Origin: Paulinella micropora
Lineage: Eukaryota; Cercozoa; Imbricatea; Euglyphida; Paulinellidae
Assembly: GCA_019918135.1 (NCBI GenBank)
Contig: WBZZ01006461.1
Coordinates: forward strand, 1 to 37,500
Length of the DNA: 37,500 bases
Direction of reading: 5' to 3'
Shown here: positions 19,812 to 28,740 of the stretch, piece after piece
How the letters are laid out: each line of letters starts with the position of its first letter
Numbering within the stretch: the stretch's first letter is position 1
Notes under the pieces: generated by a model
Database searches by the model: none
What the model saw: the letters and a program-made list of their open reading frames with translations, nothing else
What the model was told of the DNA's origin: nothing
Translations under genes and position numbers: made by a program

Positions 19812-20777
19812 CTGCCCAGCCCGCTGGTGCACGCAGGTCTTGGGGGGGGGGGGGGGGGGGTGGCGTAGTTGCCGATACCTGATTGCAAGCAAGGCTAGTC
19901 TGAAGCGGAGGCTTCGCTGCGCTTCGACCGGCAGCAGCGAGCTAGTGACATCTCCCAGTTTTCGACAGGTTTTGATAAATTCCTCAGCTTCTTCGGGCGG
20001 CTCCAGCAGACAGGCAGCCTTGGCTTTGATTAGTTGCTGCAGGTCTTGTAACGTATCGGGGAACTGCGTGCGGGATTTTTTCAGAGTGGACGGCGAGAAT
20101 AGCAGCGCCGCCCTTATGTCCTCTTTACGTGACTCGTTTGTTTGTTGGCTAGAGCTCCGGCTGGCCGCGTAACAGATCAACCAAGGCGTTGCAGTGTCTC
20201 GCACTTTACGTAATTTGCCGCGCGTTGCGGCGTCTGCTCGCAACGACACGTGCAGCAGAACCAGCAGTTCCATAATTCCCTCGCTAAGCGGTCGCTCATC
20301 CAGCCCGCGAGCCCACTGTTGAAGATTCTGGGATAGATTTCGGGGCTGGTCTGGTGGCGTTGCAGGCTGCACAAGAGGCGCGGACGGGCCGCTGGCTGCG
20401 GCAGCATTAGCCACCTCGCTCGTGTCCAGCACGGGGGTGGCGGGAGGGGTCGCCTCCTCATCATCCTCATCCCCCTCCTTAATTTCTTCGAGCATTGCAC
20501 CGGCTCTGGACCAAACCTCGCTGCGCTTGTACAGTGTCAGTGGACAGCCGCCGTGCGCATCAGGCTCGGCAGGAGCCACGGCCTCCTCCTCCGCCCCAGC
20601 GCCAGAGCTCTCGGTCCTTTCTGGCAAGAATATGTCTAGCCCTAGTCTAAAACATACTCTCTTTCTGACTCGGCCGCAGCGTGAACACACCTCGGCCACA
20701 ACATGCTGTTGCGGGCAAGGTTTCTCTTGTCCTCTCTTTAAACAACCCGCCCTTGCCCGAGGCTCGTGTTTGGACAT
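19617..20777 (-). CDS. Hypothetical protein with N-terminal zinc-ribbon-like pattern
   Basis: ATG at 20777. The N-terminus has CLKRGQEKPC, then H and CSRCG, a possible zinc ribbon reminiscent of, but not clearly, TFIIB-type ribbons. An acidic/Pro region follows (about residues 100-160), then a helical region to about residue 330. Beyond that the frame runs through a C homopolymer (19842-19860) and a GTA microsatellite that would encode poly-Pro and poly-Leu, then through a hairpin and AATAAA-like sequence. The true protein probably ends before 19860, with the stop lost to an indel in the homopolymer. Function unknown. Confidence 0.45.
19695..19716 (-). terminator. GC hairpin plus AATAAA-like signal, 3' end
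   Basis: CCAGCCCGC and GCGGGCTGG form a perfect 9-bp stem with a 4-nt loop. Further GCGGGC copies occur at 19662-19691. On the minus strand, AATAAA followed by a run of A lies at about 19640-19650. Together they look like a transcript end for the gene to the right, even though the long reading frame passes through it. Confidence 0.45.
19757..19811. repeat. (GTA)n microsatellite
   Basis: A pure GTA-repeat tract next to a 19-bp G homopolymer (about 19842-19860). It is the same motif as the tract at 9359-9420. Confidence 0.8.
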
Positions 20778-20791
20778 TAAAAGTTTGCTTT

Positions 20792-21910
20792 TTAATAGAT
20801 AATGCGCAGAGAGAAGAGAGGAGGAGGGCGCGGGGTTGGGGGCGCCCCGAAGCGGTCTTTGACGAGCGGCGCAATGAAAGACACGGAGAGCTGCTCCCAG
20901 CCCCCACAGCAAATACGGGCGATTTCCTGGGCTAGAGCGTAGCAGTCCGTCACCTGTAGTTCTACAAATTTTTTGGCACAGAAAATGAGAACGTCTAGTA
21001 TACCTTGTTTATCCAGAGCCTCGTCCAGGCACAGACAATCAAGCGATCGCCAGAAGCCCCGGCTCTGTGCTGCCTCGTCGTGGTCTGCCCAGCCGTGCTG
21101 TTGCAGCACGGTGTGGAGCCAAGCCTTACAGCTGAGCGGAGCTCTGTTTGTCGAGGCCGCGGCCGAGTATTCCTTCAATTTGTTAAGGTAGGTGTCCCAG
21201 CCGCACTCTAGCGCATCTACTGCATACACGGTCCAGAAGTGCCAGCCACCCAGCGGCAGGATCTCTAGGTGTAGCACGTCCCAGGCGTGGGCGAAGCGAG
21301 CGGCCCCGAGCGGGCCCTGCCAGCCCGGAAGGCACCAAAGCGCGCGGGGGAGTTGTCCCCTACAAGTAGCAAGAAAGTACAGCAGCGCCGCGTCCGCTAC
21401 GACCTGGCGCGGATACTTCACGCGGCACATAGTCGAATCGTCCAGGTCGGTCAACACGACCTCTTGCACCAGAGAACCTGCGCCGCCGATGTTGGGCTTT
21501 AATTTTAAAAGGACGTTGCTTGGCTTCTGGTCGAAGGGGAAGAAGCCACCCGTAAAGACCAGACGTTCCAAGCATGCCGCCACCGGGGCTAAAACCTTGC
21601 AAGCAAAAGTCTCCACCGACACCGAACTCTCGACCAGGCTCAGGTCGCAGTTGAATTCTTCCAAGTGAAGCAGCACCAAACAATGCCCCCGCCCCGCGGG
21701 GGCTGCAGAGCTAGCGACTGGTTTGCATGTACAGCTCCTTTCTTTGAGCAAAAGCCTCACCGCGCCACCCACTGTCCCAGGTCGGGGTTGGGCCCAGGAG
21801 GCGGCGGCGCTGGCATTGAGCACCTGGACCAGGTAGAGGTTAGGACCGACCCCTAGTTTGTGCAGCCTGCGATATCCTATTTCCTCCAGCCCCCGGCAGT
21901 CCCTCACCAA
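20792..21910 (-). CDS. Degenerate protein-kinase-like protein
   Basis: The frame spans 372 codons, but no ATG lies at its 5' end; the upstream ATG (about 21927) is in another frame, so the start is unresolved or broken by an indel. Kinase features: a glycine-rich-loop-like LGVGPN (20-24), a possible beta-3 lysine in RLLLKE, a catalytic loop DQKPSN (127-132) matching D-x-K-P-x-N, and DLD (155-157) in place of DFG. The preceding HRD is replaced by PFD. This resembles divergent Ser/Thr kinases found in large DNA viruses and would phosphorylate unknown targets; activity is uncertain given the unusual motifs. Its stop region lies just beyond the start of the next gene (20777), so the two are closely packed. 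Confidence 0.55.
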   Translation of the reverse strand: MVRDCRGLEEIGYRRLHKLGVGPNLYLVQVLNASAAASWAQPRPGTVGGAVRLLLKERSCTCKPVASSAAPAGRGHCLVLLHLEEFNCDLSLVESSVSVETFACKVLAPVAACLERLVFTGGFFPFDQKPSNVLLKLKPNIGGAGSLVQEVVLTDLDDSTMCRVKYPRQVVADAALLYFLATCRGQLPRALWCLPGWQGPLGAARFAHAWDVLHLEILPLGGWHFWTVYAVDALECGWDTYLNKLKEYSAAASTNRAPLSCKAWLHTVLQQHGWADHDEAAQSRGFWRSLDCLCLDEALDKQGILDVLIFCAKKFVELQVTDCYALAQEIARICCGGWEQLSVSFIAPLVKDRFGAPPTPRPPPLFSLRIIY

Positions 21911-22083
21911 TTTTAGTACGCGTCCATTGTTTTGTTAAAAAACAAAGCCAAAGGTGCCCTGACCAATCAGTGGTAAACCTTCGATAACGTCAAGGATTTC
22001 CCTAGTGCTCTGCTTGTCTTGGTACACCGTCCGGGCAGGAGTTTGCATGGAGGAAGGACTCGGCAGGATTTTTTTTTCTCTCT

Positions 22084-22086
<3 letters not shown>

Positions 22087-22125
<39 letters not shown>

Positions 22126-22128
22126 ATT
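22087..22128 (-). terminator. AATAAA overlapping the stop codon, then a 32-nt A tract
   Basis: On the minus strand the 1348-residue gene ends in TAA that overlaps an AATAAA (TAAATAAAT), followed within five bases by about 32 A residues (plus-strand T run 22087-22118). This is a polyadenylation-like arrangement. The A tract may be a genomic A-run or a trace of an RNA-derived copy. Confidence 0.5.
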
Positions 22129-25100
22129 TATCAGACATGACAGCTAGCCCAGAAGAGGGGGAGAGAGCGGGAAAGGGCGGACTGTTCTCTCCCAGGGGGG
22201 CGGGGCGGGGGGGAGGGGCGGGGAACAAAAGGCCCTCCGCGACGCGAACGAATTGAGTGAGCAGAGCACGGCGGTGTTGGGGGTTGCGGTAATGTTCGCG
22301 GCAAAGATAGCAAGCGACGTGGGGCACATAACCTTCGGGGTTGCCGTGGATAAAGCTTTGTTCTATGCTCTTGCCTTGCGGGATAGGCACTTCTCCGTTT
22401 TCCCAATAGTTGATTAAAGAATCGAACATGGAGGGTTTCTGGTTGACCCGGAGGGGTGCAGGCTGCAAGAACAGGTGCTGCACGGGGTACTCCCCCGCCA
22501 GGTAGGAGGCGGGCAACAGCATCGTTTCCCGGCAGGAGGCGACCAGGCACCGAGCTACGCAGAGGCCCGACAGGTAGAGCGAAGCGTACTTGTCCGAGCT
22601 CCGCTTCAGGTTGTTGAAGAGGTCCTGGTGCAGCACGTCGCGGCACGCCTTGCGCAGCGAGACAAATGGCGCCCCTAGTGCTAGCTCGTACTGGCGCAGC
22701 CAAGCCATCGCCTGTCGGGTTTCGTCAGGCAACGGCGATGGCTTGGCTGCGCCCACGCCGGCCAGCTTGCGGTACCAGTGGTGCCTCCTCTCAGCCAGTG
22801 GCAGGGCCTCGAGATCGGGGACTGGCATCACGGGCCTGGCTGCCCAGCCCCGGGGCTCTGCGGCCCCGGAGGCAAAGGGCGAGGCCGCAGCCCGACCCTT
22901 TTCTTCTACCGTGGCCTCCCGCCAAGAGAGAAGGGTCGGGAGGTTTTCCGGGGGGTAGGGTACCCCGTTGTAGAAAAGCTCTAGCTGGCAAGCGTGCGCT
23001 AGCGCCACGTGTTGCGTGTTCTCGGGCTGAGTCCAGCCCGTGGCGTCCTTCTTTAGGTTCTCGCGCGTGGGCGAGGCATAACAGCGCGTGGCGTACTCGG
23101 CCAGCTGCCTAATTGTCCAGGTATGTTTCGCGCTGCGGGGCAGTTCCGCCTTGGCGAGCTCACAATACTGCGACTCGTACTGCTTGCCCTGAAGCCATGT
23201 AGCAAACGCCCGCCATGACTCTTTCATTCCGTTACCCTTGACGGTGTGCTCGACCTGCGCGTGCAGCGCCGCGTAGTGCAGCCGCAAGCCATACACAGCG
23301 GGGTCCTCGAGGCGCCCTCCCAGACGCCTGAATTGTGACAGAAAAACTTCCACGATCTCATGCTCTTTCTTGCTTGCGGGCGGGGCGTGCGTCCTCTTGG
23401 AATCCTGCAGCTTGTCCAAGTGTTTCTGGCACGCGTTCTCCTGACGCTCACCCGCTTCCAGCAGATCCGCCAACATGCTATTCAGGCTGATCAGCGCTAG
23501 TGATCTGCTGGGGGGCCGCGCACAAGCTATGTCGTCCAGCACTCTAGTGCTGCTTGGCTCGTGGTAGTTAAAGAACTGGCTCCGGTGATAGCGGCCCACA
23601 GCACTATTCTTCGGTGCAACGTGGTCGTCGCACAACACTTGCCGGGGAGCGGCGCCGCCCCCCCGTGGACCCGCTGTCTCGTCCAACAGCAGGTCCACGG
23701 CCACGTTGCGGCAGCCGGGCTGTTGGCACGCAAAAGCTGCGTAGACGGAGGGCTGCCCTCTGAGCCCGTACGGCGCTGCGCTCACCTGTCGCAGGCGCCG
23801 GACATAGAAATCCCGCTCGTGCAGGACAGAGCTTACGTGCAGCAGGTCGTGCTCTGTTAGGCCCAGGATTTTTCTTACGGCGGACGGCGGCTTGCACAGG
23901 TGTTGTTTCACGTCGGGGGGCAACAGGTCCAGGACGCCCCACTTGGGCGTCCTGGACGACGCCTCCGCGCTCGCGCTCGTCCCCTTCGCCCAGCTGGCAA
24001 AGGGCGGCGGGACGTCCCCCGGATTGTGCGCGCGCAAGATGTGGGGGGCGCCCAGGCAGGCCTCGAGGAAATAACTCCACGTGTAGCAGTACCGAGCCTC
24101 CAGGGGGGCGCCCAGTGCCGCGTGCAAGGAGCGTTTGCCCTCCGAATCGGGCGACATACAGTCCCAGCTACGCGGCCACTGCGGGTCCCTGTCTCCGCCT
24201 ACCGGCAAGGGTTGCGCGCGTGGGAAATAGGGGGCCACACACTTGGTAGCGCCCGAGGCTGTGTCAGAAGCGGGCGGCCCCTCGTAGGCCGCACTGCAGT
24301 AATCACCCACCTCTAGACGTACGCTCAGCTTTGACTCCAGGTTCGGAGTCTGAGTTGGGGGCAGGGCCCACCGCCGGATTTGCTCGTGGGACACGCCCGC
24401 GCCCCCGGGGCGGTACCTATAGGGCAGGGCGCCCGTCTTGGCAGGGGGGACGTTCCGCCGCAGCCAAGCATCGCTCTCGCTTTCGGCCCAGGGCAACAAC
24501 AAGCAAAAGACCCAGTCGCGCGCCGCCAAGCAGCTGAGGTCGGAGTTGGTCCGTCGCACCTCATCTTTTACCATACCACGGTTTTCCTGGTTGTAATAAC
24601 TCTCTCTCAGTGTGTCCCGTGATAGATCCTCCTCCTCCTCCTCCTCCTTCTCCCCTTCTTTCTCCTCGTCTTTGCTAGCCTCAGCCTCTCCCTCCTCGTC
24701 AGCCTCCTCCTCTTCTTCTTCGTCAGCCTCCTCCTCCTCCTCCTCCTCCTCTTCATCGGCCTCCTCGTCTCCCTCGTCCTCCGTCAGGTCTTCCTCTCCG
24801 CTCTCATCCCCCCCCTCCTTCTCATCGTCGTCGGCGCCGTCCTCATTGGTTCCAAACATAGCAATTATGTGCTTGGCCTGTCTCTTGCAGTCCTGGCTCC
24901 AGTGCTCGGGCGAGCGCACGTCCTCGACTCGTCCCGTCGAAAAACGCGGCTTACGCGTAATAGACATGCCGGCGTACAAGGCCCGCTCCGTTCTTAGATA
25001 GCGCCTGACCCCACGGCACAACGCAAAGTAAAGATCTACATACTGCCTGCCGCGGCGCAGCGCCGGCGCCGAAACGACCAGAGTCGTAGCAGGCTGCTCA

Positions 25101-26170
25101 GACTCTGTTATCCAGGCTGCGCAGCGCACATAGTGTAGCACTTCGTGACAGGACAGCCACGGCAGCAAGGCAGCGTGCTCTAGTCCCCCCTGATGCCAGG
25201 GGCCCGCGAACGAAAGAGGCACGCTGTGGAGCGGCGCCTGACTCGCCGTGATGCGCCAGGCCACGCGCAAGTAAATCGAAGCTCCCCGCGAGCTAGAGCT
25301 CTTGCCCTTGCGGGGAGCTTTGCGAATAAAAGTGTTTTCGGACGCCAGCCACAGCGCCCCCGGCCCTAGCGGGGCTTGCACGACGGGCCGGCCTGCCAGC
25401 TTGTCCAAGGTGTTGGCAAGCACTAAACACTCCGGGTGCTTCTTTAGAGACTTGCGCAGGGCCTGGATGTAAAGGGCGCGGGCTCCAGCCACACCCGTGG
25501 CGCTGGGGTTCGGTTTGGGTTGGAGCACCGACGCTAAGGGCGGCGAACATTCCCAGGGCCAGGTCGCCACCGCGGGGGGGACACTGTCTAACACCAACGG
25601 CCGATACAGCCTTTCGCTGGTCACCCGCGGCCCCGCGTCACACACAAAGGCGTGCGGCTTAGCCAACACGTAGGCACACTCCTCTAGCACGCGCTTCTCG
25701 AGCAGAAGGATCTCGTCCTCCATCTCTTGCTCAATGTCCCCCGCTTCCGTGCCTGGAGAGCACGAGGGGCTTCTTTCCTTGACCAACAGTGCCTCGGCTT
25801 TTTGCTTTTTTGCTGAAGACAGAACCTCCCCCCGCAGGCTGGCCCACGACCCCCTCAGCGCGCTCGGCTGCTGCAAGCTCTGGGCTAGCCCCGCACACAA
25901 ATCCCACCAGCTAACGGCGCTTAGCTCGTACTGGTGCTCTCCGCTTAGCTGCAGAAAACCCTCAAAATAATAATCCCGGCCGTTGCAGCCGAGCGCGTGC
26001 CCCTTTTCCCAGGAACGTGCTGCCGGGCGCGTGCCCGGCGGCACGTACACCACCGTGTCGGCCAGCTGCTCCAAGCTCCACTGCCCGCTGAGCGAGCCCT
26101 GCTCTAACACCAGCCACACCCACGAGGTCAGGGAAGGAGCCACCAATTTATTTAGTTTGCAAAAACACAT
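22124..26170 (-). CDS. Very large orphan protein with acidic tract, 1348 aa
   Basis: The longest frame in the window. The ATG at 26170 is preferred over an upstream GTG. No family recognised. Visible features: a long Asp/Glu-rich low-complexity tract at about residues 443-521 (encoded by CTC/CTT repeats on the plus strand); a C-x4-C ... C-x2-H zinc-like pattern at about 812-848 (CQQPGC to LCDDH); and a second Cys/His cluster near the C-terminus (CYLCREH). Acidic tracts of this type are common in chromatin- or capsid-associated proteins, but no function can be assigned. The first eight codons overlap the stop and AATAAA of the small frame upstream. Its intactness over 4 kb, amid broken neighbours, argues for selection or recent arrival. 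Confidence 0.65.
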
Positions 26171-26324
26171 GGTGAAACAGCTCCGGGTGACCCACACACA
26201 AATCAGACTCCGTCACCGGACCAGAATCAGAACCAGGACCTCGATCATGATAACGCACCAAGCTCGCCAGCTTGGTGTAGAAGTCTCGGCACTCATCTGT
26301 TGGCTTCAGACCTAACTGCTGCAT
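26148..26324 (-). CDS. Small hypothetical protein overlapping the next gene
   Basis: ATG at 26324 gives 58 residues; the frame is open further upstream to about 26438 without an ATG, so it may be a 3' exon or a truncated gene. The stop codon overlaps AATAAA (TAAATAAAT), the same arrangement as at 22124-22128. Its end lies inside the 5' end of the 1348-residue gene. No domain seen. Confidence 0.3.
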   Translation of the reverse strand: MQQLGLKPTDECRDFYTKLASLVRYHDRGPGSDSGPVTESDLCVGHPELFHHVFLQTK

Positions 26325-26571
26325 GCTCCAGCCCTGCAGCACCAAATCGTTGCACAGCCCGGGGCATGCACCTTGCAGTACCGGCGCACCTACAGCCGCC
26401 GTCCACCCCAACCCGCCGGCGCCTTCTCTTCGTTCCAAGGAGGCCAGGCAGGGCCCTGCCTGGCCCTTGCTGAGCCGGAAGCCTGCCCCTGCATTGCCAC
26501 CTTTTCTTTTTTACAGTCAATAGGGTTTATCTTTCTTTTCTTCTTTTTTAATTCTGTGATTTCTTTACTAA

Positions 26572-26600
26572 CCCTGTCCCAAAGACTTTGCGGGACAGGG
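26572..26600 (-). terminator. Strong hairpin downstream of the 212-aa gene
   Basis: CCCTGTCCC and GGGACAGGG form a perfect 9-bp stem, with AAAG/CTTT able to pair inside the loop. A T-rich region lies on the plus strand just to the left. It is about 130 bp past the stop at 26734, a natural place for transcript termination or 3' processing. Confidence 0.45.
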
Positions 26601-26733
26601 GCAAGGGGAGAGAGTCTGCGGGGGGGAGAAAGGAAAAATAAAGGGGAGGGGAGGTGGGGACGAGGAGGGGGGGGGGGGGGGAGAAGAAGAGGGAGGGACG
26701 GGGGAGGACTAAGGCAAGAGCTCCGGCTTGGTG

Positions 26734-27372
26734 TTACCGGCCGTTTCCCCATACCCATTTCTCTTTCTCCACATCCCACCTGGTTCCCTCTAGCATCAGG
26801 TTCTCGCGGAATTCCTCCGCAGTCACTTGCCCGCCTTCTACCGCCCACCGCGCCGCCATGTCCCAGGATATGCCCGCTGGATTCAGGCGCTCCGTCGCCG
26901 CCGCCTCACGACCATGCACTGTAAAGTCTGTCATGGCTCGTTCAAACTCCAGCTTCAGCTCCACAGCGCTGGCGCAAACTTGAGGCGCAGAGGCAGGGAG
27001 GGCTGGGGTTGCAGCACGCCCCGGCGCTGGCAAGGGAGCAGAAAGGTTTCTGGCAGGTGGCGTTGGGGCAGGAAGGTCCGGGCAACGAGGCGTTGCTTGG
27101 ACAGGGGGATTTCGGGCAGACAGAGTTCGGGCAGGGGGGGTTCGGGCAGGGGGGGTTCGGGGGGCATGCCCCCCGGCAGCATGCCCCCCGGCAGAACACC
27201 GCCCCCCGGCGCCGTGTCCTCCCCATTGTTCAAGCTGGGCCTCTTCCCACTCGCTTAGAGCTGCTGCGCTCTCACGTTTGCACATTTGCTCGGTCTGCCA
27301 CTCTTTTTCATAGTCGTCGCTCGCGCCTTGCTCAGCTGCCATTGTGTTTAGGAGCGCCTCTCTTTCCTTCAT
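26734..27372 (-). CDS. Pro/Ala-repeat hypothetical protein, 212 aa
   Basis: ATG at 27372, with an AT-rich stretch (AAAAAAACTAGTAAAAG on the minus strand) about 35-50 bp upstream. An acidic helical N-terminus (to about residue 50) leads to Gly-rich and Pro-rich repeats (TPPARTPPARTLSARNPP), then a helical C-terminal domain with several Trp residues (ISWDMAARWAVEGG, TRWDVEKEKWVWG). No family recognised. The layout suggests two folded ends joined by a flexible linker. Confidence 0.5.
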   Translation of the reverse strand: MKEREALLNTMAAEQGASDDYEKEWQTEQMCKRESAAALSEWEEAQLEQWGGHGAGGRCSAGGHAAGGHAPRTPPARTPPARTLSARNPPVQATPRCPDLPAPTPPARNLSAPLPAPGRAATPALPASAPQVCASAVELKLEFERAMTDFTVHGREAAATERLNPAGISWDMAARWAVEGGQVTAEEFRENLMLEGTRWDVEKEKWVWGNGR

Positions 27373-27670
27373 CTCGCGCCTATTGATCCAACTCCATCCT
27401 ACTTTCTTTTACTAGTTTTTTTATGCTTAGCGCCGGGGGGGAAGAAAAGAGACACACGCTTAGGCATATACCGACCCTCGGACTCACCTGCCCCCCCCCC
27501 CCCAAAAAAAAAGACAGAGATAGGAGAAAACAAAGGCCCGAGAGTGAAGAGGGGGGGAGGGGGTGCGACATGTGGCGCCCCCCCCCCTCTCCTTTCTCTC
27601 CCCCTCTCCTTTCTCTCTCCCTCTCTTTCTCTCTCTTGCTTTTTAAACATGTGTATATATATGACACATA
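27373..27670. promoter_or_regulatory. Divergent spacer with C run, CT tract and TATA-like box
   Basis: Lies between the 212-residue gene (-) and the membrane-protein gene (+). Contains a C homopolymer followed by an A run (about 27491-27512), a second C run near 27579-27587, a long CT tract (27588-27640) and TATATATAT at about 27654-27662, only some 10 bp before the plus-strand ATG. Promoter function is inferred. Confidence 0.35.
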
Positions 27671-28171
27671 ATGCCCCCGTCGAAAAGACGGCGCAGTAAT
27701 ACTGGTGGTACTACGACAGCAGTGGGAAGTTCAGCCGGGCCTTGCTCGTGGCTTGTTGTCCTTGGGCTCAATATCTTAGCCTTTGCGGCCCACTTTGTGC
27801 TTGCCATCCTCCAGGTAGCAGGCCCACTAGACTTTGCCAAGAACCTGCCACTGGCTCAGACTTCCATCGTGACCTTAAGAGTTGGACTTCCCCGCGAGGG
27901 GATTGGCGCCGCGCAGACCCGGCCGGCCGGCTGGCTAGAGCTCGCAAGTATCGGTCCCGGCGTTTCGCTCTGGGGTCTGTCGGTGGCCTTCCATTCCCTC
28001 ACTGCAGTAGGTCACCTGGTCCAGTGTGGCCTCTACTTGAGTTTGTTGAGCTTTGTCCTGATCGCCAATGAATTTTTGAGCATTTTAGTAAGGTCATTGC
28101 ACTCCCAATACCGCCGGCTGGACATCGCACCTGCCCGTGCTTGGCAGATTCACCTTTTGCTAAGCGACTAG
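27671..28171 (+). CDS. Membrane protein, possibly the N-terminal part of a heliorhodopsin
   Basis: ATG at 27671; 166 residues, so much shorter than a full seven-helix rhodopsin. There is a basic N-terminus (SKRRR), a hydrophobic helix at about 27-50 with an Asn and Ala-His pair (LNILAFAAH), a loop, a second helix at about 92-118 (SLWGLSVAFHSLTAVGHLV), and a third hydrophobic stretch to about 140. The order and spacing of the first two helices, the FHSLTAVGH phrase, and a later Tyr plus RAWQIHLLLS recall helices A-C of heliorhodopsins, light-sensing proteins also known from some algal viruses and mirusviruses. Helix G with the retinal lysine is absent, so this would be a truncated copy. The family call is tentative. 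Confidence 0.4.
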   Translation: MPPSKRRRSNTGGTTTAVGSSAGPCSWLVVLGLNILAFAAHFVLAILQVAGPLDFAKNLPLAQTSIVTLRVGLPREGIGAAQTRPAGWLELASIGPGVSLWGLSVAFHSLTAVGHLVQCGLYLSLLSFVLIANEFLSILVRSLHSQYRRLDIAPARAWQIHLLLSD

Positions 28172-28289
28172 GAAGAAATCTAGCAGATCTCACGGCGCCG
28201 GTTTTGCTTTCGTCCGTCAAGCTGCAACATCTGTCGCAGGCTCCCAAGGCCTGACACCAACAACTGTCGGTGTACCTGCGCCCGTAACG

Positions 28290-28464
28290 CTGGCTGTCGC
28301 GTGCGCTGGGCGACGAGGAGAAAATCGAACCGGTGCTGCGCGAGCTGCTGCTGGGCCTGCCGCTTTATTGCAAGGCCTTCTGGATGATTGATGAATGCGG
28401 CGGAGACCACGGCGATGCGGACCGGCTCGCGCGTGCCTTGGACAAGATGGTGGGGCATAAGTAA
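28290..28464 (+). pseudogene. 3' fragment of an unknown GC-rich gene
   Basis: A short open frame with no ATG encodes about 57 residues of protein-like composition (ELLLGLPLYCKAFWMIDECG ... ARALDKMVGHK) and ends at a TAA (28462-28464) exactly where GC-rich DNA gives way to AT-rich DNA. It could be the end of a gene whose front is missing, or an exon. No family recognised. Confidence 0.25.
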
Positions 28465-28651
28465 AACTCAAGACAGAGCGGGCTAAGTTCAATGGCCTGC
28501 TGATAAGGTCAAAGTTGCTTTCTTGTCCTCCTGCCGTAGTAACAGTAATAGCTCCCGCACCTTCTCGCGGAGTTAGTTTATTCAAACGATACGAAGCACT
28601 GATGTAGTCAGTTCTAGAAAAGTCTAGTTCGCCTCCGTGTTGAGTTGGCAT
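28463..28651 (-). pseudogene. Truncated start of a major capsid-like protein
   Basis: ATG at 28651, then about 63 codons of AT-context sequence ending abruptly near 28462, where composition changes. The segment has the look of the N-terminus of Polinton/virophage double-jelly-roll major capsid proteins: a variable start, then FDLISRPLNLARSVLSFTY, comparable to the conserved 'N-L-S/A-K/R-S-x-L-x-F' strand. It lies directly after the penton gene, where the capsid gene sits in virophages. Beyond 28462 the frame runs into unrelated GC-rich sequence, so more than 85% of a normal capsid protein is missing. Confidence 0.5.
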
Positions 28652-28740
28652 TTTTTGTTTTTTCTTTTTGGTAGTGTAAATTAACTAATTCACCAGAATA
28701 TATTTATAGAAAAAATAAATAATTCTAAAATTAAAATTAA

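Noticed and set aside
22131..24622. Several plus- and minus-strand frames inside the 1348-residue gene
   Set aside because: GC-rich shadow frames of a single long gene; none has motifs or its own spacing.
24612..25001. A poly-Ser plus-strand frame
   Set aside because: It is the complement of the acidic Glu/Asp tract.
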